Assembly: GCA_015231665.1 (NCBI GenBank)
Contig: JADGBD010000056.1
Location: 1-9,536, forward strand
Reading direction: 5' to 3'
Source: Gammaproteobacteria bacterium
GTDB lineage: Bacteria; Pseudomonadota; Gammaproteobacteria; Chromatiales; Chromatiaceae
DNA: 9,536 nt
The first letter of the stretch is position 1; each line of letters opens with the position of its first letter. Made by a program: the position numbers and the translations under genes. The notes below the pieces were generated by a model that searched no databases, had not been told where the DNA came from, and saw nothing but the letters and a program-made list of their open reading frames with translations. This document shows, piece by piece, positions 7,724 to 9,536 of the stretch.

Positions 7724-7804
7724 TATCACCCCAGGGGTCCAATTCAAAGGAACGGATGATAACCCCTTAAGATGAAGTTTTCATTAGCATGCGATAATCC
7801 CCCA
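7724..7804. promoter_or_regulatory. Divergent promoter region, pnt operon and sco-like/psd
   Basis: This 81-base gap separates divergently transcribed genes, so both need promoters near here. On the minus strand TATCAT (complement of 7756-7761) could be a -10 element placing the pnt start about 25 bases before the ATG. On the plus strand GATAAT at 7793-7798 resembles a -10 element, but it would put the transcript start at about the 7805 ATG. No convincing -35 box is visible for either, so these are tentative. Confidence 0.3.
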
Positions 7805-8392
7805 ATGAAACCCAGCCCAATCCCGCGGCCACGCCTGCGCCCTTCCAAACGCCCCGGCTTTCGCCTGGCGGCCTTTGTCGTCGCCATCGGCATCTTTGTC
7901 CTCAGCTATTGGCTGGGCAACCGCTACCAAAGCCCGCAATTGCCCGAACTCCAGGCCCTGCTGCTGAGCCCGGCGCAGCCCCTGCCGGAATTTGAACTAC
8001 TGGAGCAGGACCAGCCCCAGGCCTTTGCCAGCCTGGTGGATGACTGGCTGCTGCTGGGCGCCGGCCGGCTGGAGCTTGCCGACCTGCAGTTGCTCACCAG
8101 CGCCCACAACCGCCTGGCCGCCGATGCCAAGCTGCAGGGGCGCTTTCGCGTCTGGCTGCTGGAGCCCAGCGACCTGCCCCTATCACTGGCCCTGCCCGAG
8201 TTCATCAGGGTAAAAACCCTCACCCCGGCGGCACGGCAAGCCTTGGCCCAGGCCTGGCAGCTGAGCCCGGACCAGCACCTGCTGTTTCTGATCAATCCCC
8301 AGGGTCGGCTGCAGGCTGTCTTTACCGGCATCAGCTCAGCCGCTACCATGGCCGCTGATTTCCAAGCCATAGTTGACCACTACACACCATGA
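7805..8392 (+). CDS. Membrane-anchored Sco1-like protein lacking cysteines
   Basis: From ATG 7805 the product has 195 residues: a basic Pro/Arg tip, one membrane helix at about 20-38 (FRLAAFVVAIGIFVLSYWLG) and a periplasmic domain. The pattern LPEFELLEQDQPQAF...LLLGAG...L..L...HNRLAAD, then LTPAARQALAQAW and LLFLINPQGRLQAVFTG, resembles Sco1/SenC thioredoxin-fold proteins. Where Sco1 has its copper-binding CxxxC this protein reads GAGRLELADL, and it contains no cysteine at all, so copper or disulfide chemistry of the usual kind is excluded. The stop overlaps the psd start as ATGA, implying translational coupling. An ATG at 7772 is in frame but would only add an unlikely segment before the basic tip. 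Neither start has a clear ribosome binding site. The Sco1 relation is from remembered family patterns and is moderately sure; the function is unknown. Confidence 0.75.
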   Translation: MKPSPIPRPRLRPSKRPGFRLAAFVVAIGIFVLSYWLGNRYQSPQLPELQALLLSPAQPLPEFELLEQDQPQAFASLVDDWLLLGAGRLELADLQLLTSAHNRLAADAKLQGRFRVWLLEPSDLPLSLALPEFIRVKTLTPAARQALAQAWQLSPDQHLLFLINPQGRLQAVFTGISSAATMAADFQAIVDHYTP

Positions 8393-9261
8393 ATAGCCCC
8401 CTGCTCGATCGTCTTTTTGTCCTGCTGCTGCAGCTGCTGCCCCATCACCTGCTGTCGCGGGCTGTCTGGTATCTGACCCGCTGGCGCTGGGCGCCCTTCA
8501 AGAACCGGGCGATTCGCGGCTTTATCAAGGCCTTTGATGTGGAAATGGCCCAGGCCCAGTCGGCCTATGCGGTGGACTATGCCGACTTCAACGCCTTCTT
8601 CCCCCGCTCCCTGCGCCCGGGTGCACGACCCCTCTGCGCCGAGGGCCAGCTGGCAAGCCCGGCCGACGGCAAGATCAGCGCCATCGGCCGCATCGAGCAG
8701 GACAGCATCCTCCAGGCCAAGGGCATGGACTATTCCCTGCGCGAGCTACTCGGGGGCGATGCCGCCCTGGCCGAGGGTTTTCGCGATGGTCATTTCGCCA
8801 CCATCTACCTCTCGCCGCGGGACTACCACCGGGTGCACATGCCCCTGAGCGGCCAGTTGCGCGAGATGATCCACATCCCCGGCCGCCTGTTCAGCGTCAA
8901 CGGTCGCACCGCCCGCACCCTGCCGCGCCTGTTCAGCCGCAACGAGCGCCTGGTCTGCCTATTCGACACCCAGGCCGGGCCGATGGCGGTGATTCTGGTG
9001 GGAGCGATCTTTGTCGGCTGCATGGACACCGTCTGGGCCGGCACCGTCGCCCCGACCGATCTGCGCAACAGCCGCTGGCGCTACGGCGAAGTCGAATCTG
9101 GGGTTCAGCTGGAGCGCGGCGCGGAAATGGGCCGCTTTAACATGGGCTCGACGGTGATCCTGCTGCTACCCAAGGGCGCGCTGAGTTGGCAGGATCACCT
9201 GCGCGAAGGCAGCGAAATCCGCATGGGCGAGGGGCTTGGTCAGCTTGAAGTTCAGCCCTGA
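8389..9261 (+). CDS. psd: Phosphatidylserine decarboxylase proenzyme
   Basis: This enzyme converts phosphatidylserine to phosphatidylethanolamine at the inner membrane, the last step of that phospholipid pathway. At 290 residues it is the usual proteobacterial type I size. The catalytic Asp is in SPADG (D93), the conserved histidines in YLSPRDYHRVH (H147, H150), and the self-cleavage site is MGST with Ser254, equivalent to the Ser of E. coli LGST. Cleavage before Ser254 would give a beta chain and a short alpha chain bearing the pyruvoyl group. The N-terminal hydrophobic stretch (LFVLLLQLLPHHLLSRAVWYL) fits membrane association. ATG overlaps the preceding stop as ATGA and lacks its own strong ribosome binding site, so expression probably depends on the upstream gene. 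A nested palindrome starts 9 bases after its stop. Confidence 0.97.
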   Translation: MNSPLLDRLFVLLLQLLPHHLLSRAVWYLTRWRWAPFKNRAIRGFIKAFDVEMAQAQSAYAVDYADFNAFFPRSLRPGARPLCAEGQLASPADGKISAIGRIEQDSILQAKGMDYSLRELLGGDAALAEGFRDGHFATIYLSPRDYHRVHMPLSGQLREMIHIPGRLFSVNGRTARTLPRLFSRNERLVCLFDTQAGPMAVILVGAIFVGCMDTVWAGTVAPTDLRNSRWRYGEVESGVQLERGAEMGRFNMGSTVILLLPKGALSWQDHLREGSEIRMGEGLGQLEVQP

Positions 9262-9270
9262 ACTGAAAAA

Positions 9271-9516
9271 GGATCGCAAAGGACGCCAAGGGAACGCAAA
9301 GGACGCCAAGGGCTTTAAGAATTTAAATTCCTCGCCTGAAGCCAGCAACAACTGTAGCCCGGATGGAGTGCAACGGAATCCGGGATTGCCTCCACACCCA
9401 CCCTTGCATCCAACGCCAGGCCTCCCGGATTCCGCTTCGCTGCATCCGGGCTACGGCTCTGCAACTCTTTTCAAAACTTTGCGTCCTTTGCGTCTTCTTT
9501 GCGTTCTTTGCGATCC
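9271..9516. repeat. Outer inverted repeat of a nested palindromic element
   Basis: Arms 9271-9310 and 9477-9516 are 40 bases each and pair at 34 positions, beginning and ending with GGATCGCAAA/TTTGCGATCC. They consist of units such as ggatCGCAAAG and gacGCCAAG, related to the CGCARAG units between pntAa and pntAb. They enclose 166 bases that hold a second, different inverted repeat and a 12-bp perfect palindrome gaatttaaattc (9319-9330). There is no ORF of interest inside. No obvious target-site duplication flanks the element. Confidence 0.9.
9354..9454. repeat. REP-like inverted repeat (GTAGCCCGGAT family)
   Basis: Arms 9354-9385 (gtagcccggatg...cggaatccggga) and 9423-9454 are 32 bases each and pair at 28 positions; the four mismatches all lie in the central 8 bases. 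This word is a well-known dispersed intergenic palindrome of many beta- and gammaproteobacteria. The spacer 9386-9422 has no visible feature. It sits downstream of psd and could act as a transcript-stabilising or terminating hairpin. Confidence 0.9.
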
Positions 9517-9536
9517 GCTTTTGGCAACTACTCCGC

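Noticed and set aside
9262..9536. Insertion sequence or transposase remnant after psd
   Set aside because: Inverted repeats are present but no transposase-like coding sequence or target duplication is visible; it is better described as nested palindromes.

Overview
The window looks like ordinary chromosome of a high-GC gammaproteobacterium, most like purple-sulfur/Chromatiales relatives. The reasons are GC-rich third codon positions, gammaproteobacterial-type FleN/FlhG and Psd proteins, a three-subunit Pnt transhydrogenase, and dispersed intergenic palindromes (a GTAGCCCGGATG...ATCCGGGA repeat and CGCARAG-type arrays). The taxonomic placement is inference only. I see no phage, transposase, CRISPR, defence or biosynthetic locus.

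Layout: (1) 1-225 is a leader that opens with what looks like the end of a CGCAGAG-type repeat and contains a 40-codon ORF with a good Shine-Dalgarno but no recognisable product. (2) 226-1074 (+) encodes a FlhG/FleN-like MinD-family ATPase. (3) 1125-4489 (+) encodes a membrane-anchored PAS-PAS-GGDEF-EAL-CZB cyclic-di-GMP enzyme whose reading frame is broken once near 2426, consistent with loss of a single base; all catalytic and zinc-site residues are otherwise intact. (4) 4490-4812 is a repeat-rich convergent junction with a terminator-like hairpin, a 26-bp perfect direct repeat, a heptamer array and a 61-codon minus-strand ORF between the repeat copies. (5) 4813-7723 (-) is the pntAa-pntAb-pntB operon for proton-translocating NAD(P) transhydrogenase, interrupted between pntAa and pntAb by a 38-bp-arm hairpin. 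(6) 7724-7804 is the divergent promoter region. (7) 7805-9261 (+) is a two-gene unit with an ATGA overlap: a membrane-anchored Sco1-like thioredoxin-fold protein with no cysteines, then psd, phosphatidylserine decarboxylase. (8) 9262-9536 holds a nested palindrome: an outer 40-bp inverted repeat enclosing a different 32-bp inverted repeat.

Functionally, FlhG/FleN-type ATPases and cyclic-di-GMP enzymes both bear on flagella and surface attachment, so genes 2 and 3 may be linked, although no flagellar gene is visible here. Pnt couples the proton gradient to NADPH supply. Psd makes phosphatidylethanolamine. The most unusual content is the intergenic repeat architecture, which supplies the 3' ends of two convergent genes and sits inside an operon, together with the frameshifted zinc-responsive-looking c-di-GMP protein. 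I did not find convincing evidence of a wholly new biological system.
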